From Helianthus annuus (lineage: Eukaryota > Streptophyta > Magnoliopsida > Asterales > Asteraceae), in the NCBI RefSeq assembly GCF_002127325.2, contig NC_035448.2, positions 90,162,546 to 90,226,545 of the forward strand: a stretch of DNA of 64,000 bases, written 5' to 3'. Positions 21,615-32,243 of this stretch are shown here, piece after piece (the first letter of the stretch is position 1; each line of letters starts with the position of its first letter). The notes under the pieces are model-generated. The model was not told the DNA's origin. It searched no databases and worked only from the letters and a program-made list of their open reading frames with translations. Both the position numbers and the translations under genes were made by a program.

Positions 21615-22627
21615 TGTGACACCCCAGGAAAACCATGCAACTTAACTAGCTTCCTCAGTGAGTATGTACCAAATTTCGGGACGAAATTTCTTTTAAGTTG
21701 GGGATAATGTGACAACTCGTAATTCGAACCTACTTTGTGTAACGTTACGTGATTATGTGAACTTTATTTGAATAACCTGTTATACGTGCCTTGTGAAAAT
21801 TGTGTAATGTACGAATGTTATGTTATGTTTATATGCTTGTATGATCCGATGGCACAACAACCATCACTCGATCGCACAAGCCCATTTGGGCCGTATTGCT
21901 TGTAACCGAAACCAATAGGCAGCCGGGTGGGGCTCGGCCCATCTTGATGTTCACATAACACTTCAGGGTAGTAACCACCTCTCACTTTTATCAAAAATCA
22001 CAACACACACAAAACCCTAGCTCTCTCTCTCTCTCTCTCCCTCACGAACCCGACGGCAACACTCCTTGGCAATCGAAGATTTTGTTTTCATTCGGATTTG
22101 CCTTCCTTGTTTCACCTACAAATCGGTTAGTGTTTTGTTATTGATTTCTTGTTGAATGATGTTATGATTCTATGCTTTGATTAAAACGATTAGGGTTATA
22201 GGTATGATGAACAATAATGAACCATATGTTGATGTTCTTGTGAATCGGATTTGCATGAGAATAATTTAAAACCGATTAGATGTTGCTAGGCTATCATGTC
22301 CTGTTTTTCGGATTAGTTGTGCGATGATTTAAGATTGAATGAATGTAATCGGTGGTGTGTTTATGAACCGGACCGAATCATATGAGTTGTAGTTATTGTT
22401 TATGCTTTGGTTATGATTAGGGTTCTTATGAATCAGTTGATAATTGCCCTGTTTGATCGATGGTATGCTAATCGGATGGTTGGAAATTTGTTAATTGATA
22501 TGAATGTGTTTGAATTCTAAATTGAATGTTGATTGATCTGAATTGTGAAATTGCTAAATCTGTTTGCTAACATTATGGAATTGATTGAGCTGGAATTAAG
22601 GAAATCAGGAAAATCGGTTACACTTCA

Positions 22628-22850
22628 TAGTCTCGACAAGGGATTGCGAGTCGAGACCCCACTGTCTCGACTCGAGACCGCAACACCCACACACAAACAG
22701 CACAACCCGAGACCACGGTTGCGGGTCTGGTTGCGACTCGAGACCGTGTAGTCTCGATTAGTACATGATGACCCGAGACCTCCTTGTTGCGACTCGAGAC
22801 CATGAGGCCAACACAACTCGAGATCTCTAGTCTCGACTCGAGACCCTTAA
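22628..22850 (+). repeat. CG-rich motif array, A 3' LTR copy
   Basis: Same set of GACTCGAGACC / GTCTCGACTC motifs as at 9649-9871, with only isolated substitutions. Confidence 0.8.
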
Positions 22851-23214
22851 CACATGCACATCGTTTTGGACTTTGCACACTGTTACGAGCCCAATCTTTT
22901 GGGCTGCATACTTGGACCTTATTTACGTGACCGTTATTGATCTGCCATGATTATACGTGTATGCTATGGTCACTACTTGTGTACAATACGTGTAGAATAT
23001 ACGTGCACTACTTGAATATGAATCTGACTTGTATGGTAACCATGGTAGGACGTGGTTGACCACCCTATAGCTTGACCGACTTTCTGTGTATCTGCCGAGC
23101 AAACCAAGGTGAGTTCACACAGCCAAGGCATGGGATTCCCAGGTTGGGAATGGGTTGGAAGGTTTGAAATGGATAATTACTTGTACTTACGCTAATGCTA
23201 GACTATATACCATC

Positions 23215-23571
23215 GTCCTCAGGTTAGTCAGGACACTTACGTAAAACCTACGTAAATTAGTATCTACCACTGTCTCCCGGGTTGGGAGGACACTTACGTA
23301 AAACCTACGTAAACTCATACCTACTACTGTCTTCCGGGTCGGAAGGACACTTACGTAAAACCTACGTAAACCCCACGCGTACCACTGTCCTCGGGGAAGG
23401 GCACTCACGTAAAACCTACGTGACCTTGTACGTATACCTGTTCTCGGGCTAAGAAGAACACTCATGGTTATAGATAGTCTAGTAAGTATAAACGTGGGAA
23501 TCCCCCACTGGAATTAAATGTAATCATGGGAAACCCCCACTAGTAGTACATTCATACATGGGAAGCCCCCA
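23215..23571 (+). repeat. Pentaloop hairpin array, A 3' LTR copy
   Basis: Stem pairs around a 5-nt loop: TTACGTA/TACGTAA at 23237-23255, 23294-23312 and 23351-23369, TCACGTA/TACGTGA at 23405-23423 (all loop AAACC); GTGGG/CCCAC at 23494-23508 (AATCC); TGGG/CCCA at 23527-23539 (AAACC) and 23559-23571 (AAGCC). Between them lie variable hairpins bounded by GT...AC: GTCCT/AGGAC near 23215, CTTCCG/CGGAAG near 23331, GTTCT/AGAAC near 23440. Confidence 0.85.
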
Positions 23572-23959
23572 CTAAATGAACATACGTTTTGCTATTACGA
23601 ACTTACTTTCTGTGAACTCGCTCAACTAGTTGTTGACTCTCTGCTGCATGCCTTGCAGGACCTTAGGTACTTATGGAGCTTGCACAGGGAGGAGCAGGTC
23701 GTTGTGGGACATGGATCGTGGATGCCATGTTAAACGTTTAAACACTTGAACTTATGATTTACTTTGGGTTTACATACTTATGCTTCCGATACTCAAATTA
23801 TGCTTTGTTTGGTTTGAACATCAATTGTATTGAGTTGGGTTTATGAACTACTTTAATTATTATACACTATGTTCAATATGATTGGTGGCTTGATCCTGGT
23901 CATGTCACGCCTCCAAGCGGTGGTACTCCGCGTGTGGATTTTGGGGGTGTGACAGTCAA

Positions 23960-26900
23960 GCCCAGGCTGACAACAACGTGGTTAATGGTACGTTCCTTGT
24001 GAATGGTATTTATGCATCATGTTTGTTTGATACTGGATCCGATAACTGCTTTGTGTCGTTTGAATTCGAGAAGCTCCTTAGTCGTAAGCGCTCTTATCTT
24101 CCCTCGTCATTCGAAGTAGAAGTTGCCACAGGAAGAACTGTCGCCGTTAACTCTGTTCTTCGTGATTGTACCCTCGAGCTCAACAATCACATCTTTCCAA
24201 TCGACCTCATTCCGATGCAACTCGGCAGTTTCGACGTCATAGTAGGCATGGAGTTTCTTCGCGAAAACCATGCTGAAGTTGTGTGCTTTGAAAAGATGAT
24301 TCGATTCTCGCTAGCGAATGGTGATCTACTATGTGTATACGGTGAAACAGCTTCAAAAGGTCTCAAACTCATGTCATGCGTCCAAGCTAGCAAGTATCTC
24401 CGCAAGGAATACAGCGCTTTCTTGGCCAACATTGTAGTAGCGGAGAAGGAAAAGAAAAAGAAGGCCGAAGTCAAAGACGTTCTAGTGGTTCGAGAATTTC
24501 CTCAGGTGTTCCCTGATGATCTTCCCGGGCTACCGCCAAGTCGTGATATCGACTTTCGTATCGACCTCATTCCTGGAGCTAACCCTGTTGCCAAAGCCCC
24601 TTATCGACTCGCGCCATCTGAAATAAGGGAACTCTCAAACCAACTCCAGGAGTTACTTGAAAAAGGCTTTATTCGCCCGAGCACCTCTCCTTGGGGCGCA
24701 CCAGTCCTTTTCGTCAAAAAGAAGGATGGGTCGTTCCAGATGTGTATCGACTACCGGGAATTGAATAAGTTGACCATCAAGAACCGTTATCCTCTACCTC
24801 GAATCGACGATTTGTTTGATCAACTACAAGGTGCATCGTGTTTCTCGAAGATCGATCTACGCTCAGGCTATCATCAGTTACGCATACAAGAGGAAGATAT
24901 ACCCAAAACAGCCTTTCAAACTCGATACGGCCATTACGAATTTGTTGTCATGCCATTTGGTCTAACTAACGCACCCACAGTTTTTATGGATCTAATGAAT
25001 CGCGTGTGTAAGCCTTATCTTGACCGTTTCATCATCGTATTCATCGACGATGTCCTGTTTTATTCCAAGTCGAAAACCGAACACGCGCAACATCTACGTT
25101 TTGTTCTCGAGTTACTCCAGGGGAACCAACTCTATGCCAAGTTCTCCAGGTGCGAATTCTGGCTGGAGGAGGTTCAGTTTCTGGGTCACATCGTGAATAG
25201 TCAGGGTATTCATGTCGATCCCGCGAAGATTGAAGTAGTTAAGAGCTGGATTATGCCTAAGAACCCGTCTGAAGTCCGATCATTTCTTGGATTACCGGGT
25301 TATTATTGACGATTTATCGAAGGATTCTCTAAGATCGCTGTGCCGCTTACCGCACTTACCCATAAGGACAGGTCTTTTGTTTGGGGAACTGAACAAGAAT
25401 CTGCTTTTCAAACCCTTAAGCGGAAGCTCTGCAACGCTCCTGTTCTCACATTGCCGGACGGAAACAACGATTTCATTGTCTATTGTGATTCTTCCAACCT
25501 TGGTCTTGGCTGTGTTCTCATGCAGCAGGACAAGGTTATAGCTTACGCATCTCGTCAGCTCAAAATCCACGAGAGGAACTACACAACCCACGATCTCGAG
25601 CTAGGCACAGTTGTTTTTGCATTGAAGATTTGGCGACACTACCTGTATGGTACCAAGTGTACGATCTTCACCGATCACAGGAGTTTACAGCACATCTTTA
25701 ATCGGAAAGAACTTAACATGCGTTAACGCCGATGGGTAGAACTTCTTAACGATTACGACTGTGAGATTCGTTATCACCCAGGAAAGGCAAATGTTGTTGC
25801 CGACGCGCTCAGCAGACAGAGTTATGTGCTCAGTATTTGCAATACCCAAGCCCAACATAACCTCGAAGCCCTCATCCGCGAAGCCCAACATGCTTGTTTT
25901 AACGAACGCACTTTGAAGAAAGAGAGGATTTATCACGATGGAGCTCAGCTTGTAAGCAAAGCAAATGGGATTTTCTATTATCTGGACCGAATTTGGATCC
26001 CTAAGCGAACCGATTTGCGAAAGATTATAATGGACGAAGCCCACAAATCCCGCTACTCTATTCATCCCGGTGCTGATAAAATGTACCAGGACCTTCGTTA
26101 CAAGTACTGGTGGCCGGGTATGAAACGGGATATTGCCCTCTATGTTGGAAGTTGCCTGACTTGTGCGAGAGTCAAGGCTGAACATCAACGACCTTCCGGC
26201 TTACTCGAACAACCTCCAATCCCCATATGGAAGTGGGAGAGTATAGCTATGGATTTCATAACCAAACTTCCGCCCACGCCATCAGGTCACGACAACATTT
26301 GGGTCATAGTTGATCGTCTGACCAAATCAGCCCACTTTTTACCAATACGGGAAGACTATAAGGTAGAACGACTAGCCCAAATCTACACCGACGAGATCAT
26401 TTGTAATCATGGTACGCCTCGTGACATCATTTCAGACCGGGACGCTCGGTTTACTTCGCGATTATGGGAAACGTTTCAAGCGGCTCTTGGTACGTCGCTT
26501 AACCTGAGTACTGCATTCCATCCTCAAACTGACGGACAGACTGAAAGAACGATCCATACTCTTGAAGACATGCTCCGTGCATGTGTCATAGACTTCGGTG
26601 GTAGTTGGAACAAGTACCTACAGTTAGTCGAATTCTCGTACAACAACAACTATCATACCAGCATACAGATGGCACCATTCGAGGCTTTATATGGAAGAAG
26701 ATGTCGTTCGCCTATTGTATGGCACGAGATCGGTCACTCGCAATTAACCGGTCCCGAGTTACTACAAGAAACGACTGACAAAATCCTCCAGATTCGAGAC
26801 AACTTGTCGAAAGCTAGGGATAGACAGAAAAGTTACGCCGATAGAAGACGCAAGCTCCTTGAATTTGACGTTGGCGACTACGTACTCCTAAAGGTATCAC

Positions 26901-27289
26901 CTTGGAAGGGTGTGGTCAGATTCGGCAAGAAAGGGAAACTAGCGCCTCGATATGTTGGACCTTTTAAGATTCTGGAAAGGATCGGAAAAGTCGCCTACAG
27001 ACTCGAACTACCAGAGGAACTCAGTAACGTCCACCCAACTTTCAATGTGTCAAACCTCCGAAAATGCCTAGCTGATCATGACTCGATTGCGCCCCTCGAC
27101 GATCTTCAGGTAAACGAAACGCTACACTTCGTGGAAAAGCCTGTCGAAATCATGGATCGCCAAACCAAGCAACTCTGACGCTCTCGCATCCCTATCGTGA
27201 AAGTCCGATGGGAAGGCAAACGAGGCGCGGAGTTCACTTGGGAACTCGAAAGCGACATGAAGGCTAAGTACCCGCAGTTGTTCAAATGA
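23960..27289 (+). pseudogene. B pol (protease-RT-RNase H-integrase), three stops
   Basis: Continuation of the B gag frame after A. Protease DTGSDN near codon 24; [20 protein letters not shown] and FIDD near codon 362; RNase H YCDSS and TDHRSLQH; integrase HHCC zinc region, SMDF-type catalytic Asp near 26250, SDRDARF near 26435, HPQTDGQTERTI near 26540; chromodomain-like VKVRW...FTWE...YPQLF before the final TGA at 27287-27289. One reading frame throughout, interrupted by TGA 25307-25309, TAA 25724-25726 and TGA 27176-27178. By comparison with A, C and D all three are explained by C-to-T change of CGA or CAA codons. No indels: age-related decay. Confidence 0.95.
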
Positions 27290-27365
27290 AGATCTGAAGC
27301 GTAAAATTGGTAATTCACGGTGCTGTGCAGCTTCGAGCCTAATTTCGGGACGAAATTCCCTAAAC

Positions 27366-27375
27366 AAGGGGAGGC
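27366..27375 (+). other. B polypurine tract
   Basis: Purine-rich AAGGGGAGG just before TGTAACACCCC at 27376. It follows the phrase TTTCGGGACGAAATT found before the 3' LTRs of A, C and D as well. Confidence 0.8.
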
Positions 27376-27398
27376 TGTAACACCCCGTGTTTTCGAAT

Positions 27399-27446
27399 GT
27401 CAAAGTCAAAGTCAAAGTCCAAGTCAACTTTGACTTCTTTGACTGT
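27399..27446 (+). promoter_or_regulatory. W-box cluster and inverted repeat in B LTR
   Basis: GTCAAA three times in tandem (27399, 27405, 27411), GTCAAC at 27423, then TTTGACTTCTTTGACT, giving at least five TTGAC cores on both strands and a potential hairpin. TTGAC is the core of the WRKY-binding W-box; function is inferred. Confidence 0.5.
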
Positions 27447-27934
27447 AATTAGTCTATTTTTATGTTTTATTTGTATTATGTGGAGTAAGAGTTGTAACCA
27501 AGGAAGAACCGAAGTAATCGAATGTTTTATCGACGCGGACCGATTTACGACTGTGAATTGTAGGAAGTAACAATGCGATAAAGCTAACTAATCAGTAATC
27601 AAACCGAACGAACAATCATCGAACTCGAAACTCGAACTATGCGAATTTGGTATTATATTACTTGTGTGTGTGCCTTATGTGTTACCAGCGCGTGTTTACT
27701 TTATGTTTTGTGTGGTATTCAATCGAATCAATCGAAACTCGAATCGAAACTCGAAAGCAATCGAAATCGAATCATGGTAGTTAGTGGAAAAGAGGCTATG
27801 CGAGATATAGATGATTGTATGTTAGATATAGTGGTTGGGACTAAAAGTAATTTGACTAGGGAACTCTATCGTACACGTATCGTCTTCAATCAAAACCGAA
27901 ACGTCAAAAATCGTCGCACCGAACACTCGAACCA

Positions 27935-28065
27935 GGCTGTGGATCGATCAGGCTGTCATCCGATCGAACAGCCCAGCCGATCGGACGGACTGTCCGATCG
28001 AGCAGGTTGTCCGATCGAGCAGGCTGTCCGATCGGGATGCCTGGCCGATCGGCCAGCCCTTTCCT
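27935..28065 (+). repeat. CCGATCG-rich array upstream of the B TATA box
   Basis: About nine copies of CGATCG or CCGATCG in phrases such as CTGTCCGATCGAGCAGG, ending with the perfect 16-bp palindrome CTGGCCGATCGGCCAG at 28041. Further copies occur at 28745-28805, 28970-29065 and 29195-29295. Confidence 0.8.
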
Positions 28066-28077
28066 CTTTGGGAAGCC

Positions 28078-28086
28078 TATAAATAG
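28078..28086 (+). promoter_or_regulatory. TATA box of the B 3' LTR
   Basis: TATAAATAG about 700 bp inside the LTR, directly downstream of the CCGATCG array. A good match to plant TATA boxes; transcription start expected near 28115. Confidence 0.65.
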
Positions 28087-30293
28087 GGTTGTCATTGTCA
28101 TTCTTTCCACTTTTGGAAACTCTCTGACCGACCAGCTCGTGCTCCCCTTCTTTTCTCAGATTTCTTCTGATTCCGGTAAGTTTTCATCCTAAATCTTGTA
28201 CTTTCTTGATCAATATATACTCCTACACCTTTCTATCTTTCAAATCTTGATTTCTAACCGTGAAATCATCAAGATCTAAGCATTTTAGGATGATGTCATC
28301 ATGGTGTTCTTCAAGATCATGTTTTGGCCTCATTCCACCATGAATATCTTGGATCTAACCGATTTCCACATAAACAAGCTAAGATCTACCACAGATCTGA
28401 ACATTTACATGGTGTAAAGGATTGAAAGAAGGATTTCCAACTTTCTTTGAACTCTTTTACACTCAATGCTTTCAAAACCAGAAGAAACGGAGCTTGAACC
28501 AACACACTAACCATTCTAACAGTTGTGTGGTTCAAGATTCGGATTCTATCTACGAGGTTCACCGATTTCGGGTTAAACGTTAAACTCCAGTTCTGAACCG
28601 TTCACCGGCCGGATTTGGGTGGTTCCTGTCCGAGCAGGAGGAACAAGTAAGAATGAAAGTGTTATGGTTCAGCTCGATGTCAAAATGCCTCGATATAATG
28701 TCAAAACTATCATAACAGCCAAGTGTTAGACGAAAAGGCCGACCAGGTCCAAAAGCTGACCGATCGGACATGTCAGCCGATCGACCAGGCCAGCCGATCG
28801 GCTAGCATATGGCCCCACAATTTGATAATTTCATGAAGTATGGTATTGAACGAGGTGATGTCCGATCAAACGACTGATTGGTAAACATTACTTCTCAGAT
28901 CATGAGATACTATGCTTCAACCCTTAATCGATTTTCAACTCGTCTGACGTAGTGAAGTGCCACCCGATTAAACATGCTGTCCGATCAGGTGACATCTCCT
29001 TGAGAACTCAACCAGAAGTGCCTAACCGATCGGTTGAGCTGGCCGATCGAACATACTGTTCGATCGATCGACCTGAAAGGTAAGAACACTTTAGTGTTCT
29101 CAAATGCTGCAACGAAAGCTTCGAAAGGTCAAACCATCATAAACAAACACATCCTACACAAAGGAAGAAACAACCCACTCGAACAGTCCAACTGATCGAG
29201 CCTACCGGCCGATCGAACGGACTGTCCGACGGATTGTCTAACCGAACGGACACTCTGTCCGATTGAACCTGCAGTTCGATCGACCAGGCTGTTCGACCCA
29301 CCAACACTTGTACTCGTTTCACGTGTTACTCATCGTTATGCTATCGAACTGTTCAGGCTAACCCCACTCTCAAGCGCTCCCTTCAATCCATAAATCAATC
29401 GCTGTGAGTATACTCGATCCCTTTTTGCTTTTAGCACTTTTGGGTGTTACATACGTTACTTATATCAAAACACAATCGATCACACTACTCGAACTATTTG
29501 AACGCTAACCAATATGCATGTATTACGTGACTAAATGAATGCTTGTTGATTGTATTTACACGTGGAATGCTGTCTACATGCCTTAACGACGTAGTACTAT
29601 AGTTTGGACTCAGCACCCGTTCACACGGGGGTTGTTAAGGACAATTACTTGCATGGATTACAGTGGTAATCATGTATTGCGAACTTTCTCGGACAGTTAA
29701 CCCGCAGTCATTGGTATCGATAGATCCATGTCGATAATTAACATGCTTCGTTTTCCTCTGTGTACGTGCTGGTTATGCGTAAACTATTCAAACTCTATTA
29801 TGCTATTATCAAACTTGTATGCTCACCTTTACATTATATGTATTGACTTTATTTTAACGTATGTGACAGGTGTTTAGGATGTTTGCTTGCTAGGAAAGCG
29901 AGGCTAGAATAAAGCTCTAGAGCCCCCCTGTCACACCCCCAAAATCCACCCGCGGAATACCACCGCTTGGGAGCGCGACTGACCAGGATCAAGCCATCAA
30001 TCATATCAAACATAGCATTTAATAATAATAAAAGTAATTAACGTAAGTCACCATGACATGATTGATGTTTCAAAACCAAATACTGTTTTAAGTAGCGGAA
30101 GCATAGTAAAGTAAATTCAAAACGAGTTATGAGTTCGACATCATTAACGATCCATCTGCCCACAACGACCTGCTCCTTCCCTGTGCAAGCTCCCAAGTAT
30201 ACCTAAGGTCCTGCAAGGCATGCAGCAAATAATCAACAAACTAGTTGAGCGAGTTCACAGAAAGTAAGTTCATAACATGCATAAGTGTAGCTA

Positions 30294-30655
30294 GTGGGGG
30301 CTTCCCATACTAGTGTGTACTAAAGGTGGGGGCTTCCCATGTTCATCCGGGTTAATGAGGGCTTCTCATTAACGGTACTTACTAGACTAACTTCCGACCA
30401 TGTGTTCTTCTTTACCGAGAACAGGAAAACGTACAGGGTCACGTAGGCTTTACGTGACGTGCCCTTCCCCGAGGACAGTGGTACGCGTGGGGGCTACGTA
30501 GGCTTTACGCAGCGTGGCCTTCCGACCTGGAAGCCAGTGAATGGTATTGGGTTACGTAGGCTTTACGTAACGTGTCCTTCCCGACCCGGGAGACATATGG
30601 CAAGTATACTGGGTTACGTAGGCTTTACGTAACGTGTCCTGACTAACCTGAGGAC
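30294..30655 (-). repeat. Pentaloop hairpin array, C 3' LTR copy
   Basis: Seven hairpins all with loop AAGCC in the sense (minus) strand. Plus-strand positions: 30294-30308 and 30326-30340 (ATGGG with CCCAC), 30351-30373 (9-bp GTTAATGAG/CTCATTAAC), 30438-30458 (GTCACGTA/TACGTGAC), 30493-30513 (GCTGCGTA/TACGTAGC, one G-U), 30551-30571 and 30613-30633 (GTTACGTA/TACGTAAC). Interspersed GT...AC hairpins: GTTCT/AGAAC near 30403, GGC-TTCC/GGAAGGCC near 30516, GTCCT/AGGAC at 30636-30655. Confidence 0.88.
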
Positions 30656-31127
30656 GATGGTCTATAGTCTGGTATATGCGTAAGTACGAGTAACTCATTT
30701 TACAGTAACAAATCCAACCCAATTCCCAACCCGGGAATCCCATGCCTTGGCTGTGTGAACTCACCTTGGTTTGCTCGGCAGATACACAAAGAGTATAGAT
30801 AAGCTAGTAATTTGTCAATCACGTCCTAGCATGGTTGTTATACGAGTCAGGTTCGTATATAACACGTATGTAGTAATCACGTATAGTCATGGCAAACATG
30901 TACGCACGTAAGCAGATAAGACATAACATGTGAGGATCCAATTGTCTAAGTCCAACAATGCCCGGTCCAATAACATAAGCAGCCCAATAATATAACAATC
31001 CAGATTCCCAATCGGCCCAAGTAGCAAACACATACAAGTCCATTAGCAAAACAGTCCACAATTCAAATCGTTGGGCTCAATAGATTGGGCCCGTGACAGT
31101 GAAGGCCCAACAGTGTGCGTGTAAACG

Positions 31128-31330
31128 ATGGTCTCGAGTCGCAACGGAGATCTCGAGTCGCAACCGGAGATTACGAGTCGCAACAGCTGGTTGCGAGTCG
31201 CAATGGAGATCTCGGTTCATCATGGTCTGGTTACGAGTCGCAACGGGACTCGCAACCGTGGTTTCGGCTGGTGCTGTTTGTGGTCTCGAGTCGAGACGGG
31301 GGTTTCGACTCGCAATCTGAGTCGCAACCG
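31128..31330 (-). repeat. CG-rich motif array in C 3' LTR
   Basis: About ten copies of GTCTCGAGTCG, GAGTCGCAACC and GACTCGCAACC in 200 bp, related to the arrays in A and D. The same array is at 38416-38618. Confidence 0.8.
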
Positions 31331-32243
31331 GCTGTGTAACTGATTTCCATAATTCTAGTCAATTAAACTCCGTGATTTCAGCAAACATATTCAACAGTTT
31401 CGGAAACAGATCAAACACCGAAAATAGCAGTTTCATAGCAATCTTCAAACATGTTCATATGCTTAAACAAAACAGCCTAGATAACAATCAATCGGATCAT
31501 CAAACAGCCTAAACCGAATCATGCAGAAACGTTTTGATTAATCAATTTCATGACAGCCTATAACCATGCACCTAACCGGTTCGAATCAAACAATAAGTCG
31601 AGCATAAAACGTAACCGTACATGTTATCCGATTAACAAACATCACTATTATAAGTACCCGCATCCAACATCAACAACCAATCAATATTACAAGCATACAC
31701 CTTAGTTACATCACCTAACAGAATGATAGCAATCACATAATATCATAAATAATCCAAAAACATAACATCATCACTAACCGGATGAAGGTAGAGGATCGAT
31801 TCGTTTCACAAGCTTCAAAGTGTGTGTGTGTGTGCCGTCGGGTTCCAAGCAAGCCGAGAGAGAGCAAAGCTTCTAGGGTTTGTGTGTGTGTGTTTGTGAT
31901 TTGCAAAAGTGGTGAAACAAGCCCCTTGTTCCGGTTTTGTGTTGCGAATGGGGAGTGGGCCGGGCCCACTCGGTTGTCTAATGGACCCGAGAACAAGGAG
32001 TGGCCCCAAGGGCTTTGTGTGGCCGGTTCACATACATACGACATACATACACACATAATGCATATAACATAACATATATCATGAAATCAATTAATCATTC
32101 GGGTTTATAAAATCACATATCGTGCACAAACGTTACATCAAGCAAGCCTAAAGTTCGAGTTGTCACATTATCCCCAACTAATTGGAAATTTCGTCCGGAA
32201 ATTTGGTATGCACTCACTGAGGAAGCTAGGTAAACTGTACTGT

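Larger units (their letters stand above)
16915..21645 (+). pseudogene. A gag-pol polyprotein, five lesions
   Basis: Gag-protease-RT-RNase H-integrase polyprotein. Exon 1 starts at ATG 16915 (or 16924) and runs to 17014; exon 2 starts at 17110. Gag ([13 protein letters not shown]) with knuckles [14 protein letters not shown] and [14 protein letters not shown]; protease DSGADTS near 18288; [22 protein letters not shown] and FIDD near 19290; RNase H YCDAS near 19725; integrase HHCC, catalytic Asp near 20508 and 20690 and Glu near 20800; chromodomain-like TWEREDQM...YPQLF near 21495. Lesions: TAG 18123-18125, 1-nt loss near 19333, 1-nt loss near 19471, TAA 19525-19527, TGA 20749-20751. The frame runs through the polypurine tract 30 bp into the 3' LTR. 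Confidence 0.95.
8637..23954 (+). mobile_element. A: Ty3/gypsy chromovirus-like element with L1b in its 5' LTR
   Basis: Complete but mutated element on the plus strand: 5' LTR 8637-16609 (interrupted by L1b), PBS 16613-16630, gag-pol 16915-21645, polypurine tract 21605-21614, 3' LTR 21615-23954. It is flanked by the 5-bp duplication GTCAA (8632-8636 and 23955-23959) within the coding frame of B. Without L1b it is about 9.7 kb. The two LTRs differ at a few tens of positions (counted by eye), so the insertion is older than C and D. The polyprotein has at least five disabling lesions. Confidence 0.95.
21615..23954 (+). repeat. A 3' LTR (2340 bp)
   Basis: Starts TGTGACACCCC, ends GGGGGTGTGACA, followed by TSD GTCAA at 23955-23959. 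Contents in order: second LTR-like start at 21708; promoter-like region with telobox AAACCCTA at 22012-22019 and (CT)n; CG-rich motif array 22628-22850; hairpin array 23215-23571. It is the intact reference for reading the 5' copy broken by L1b. Confidence 0.95.
27376..29928 (+). repeat. B 3' LTR, first part
   Basis: Begins TGTAACACCCC and runs to the C-run where C is inserted; it resumes at 39456. Contents: W-box cluster and inverted repeat 27399-27446, CCGATCG-rich arrays, TATA box 28078-28086 and leader. With the second part the LTR is about 2.9 kb. The ORF 27639-28082 inside it has no protein-family feature. Confidence 0.9.
29929..32167 (-). repeat. C 3' LTR (short definition, 2239 bp)
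   Basis: On the minus strand TGTGACAACTCG (32167) to GGGGGTGTGACA (29929). The outer alternative start TGTGACACCCC is at 32268. Contains the hairpin array 30294-30655, CG-rich array 31128-31330, telobox 31874-31881 and GT-rich microsatellite tracts. Homologous to the A LTR but clearly diverged. Confidence 0.95.

Noticed and set aside
27639..28082. 147-codon ORF in the B 3' LTR
   Set aside because: It spans the CCGATCG array and TATA box, has no protein-family feature and lies within LTR sequence.
31093..31343. Overlapping ORFs of 71-75 codons with repeated SRN/VAT residues (also 38381-38631, 50660-51024, 57748-58112, 9636-9938)
   Set aside because: They are translations of the CG-rich motif arrays in LTRs, open in several frames at once only because of the repeat.
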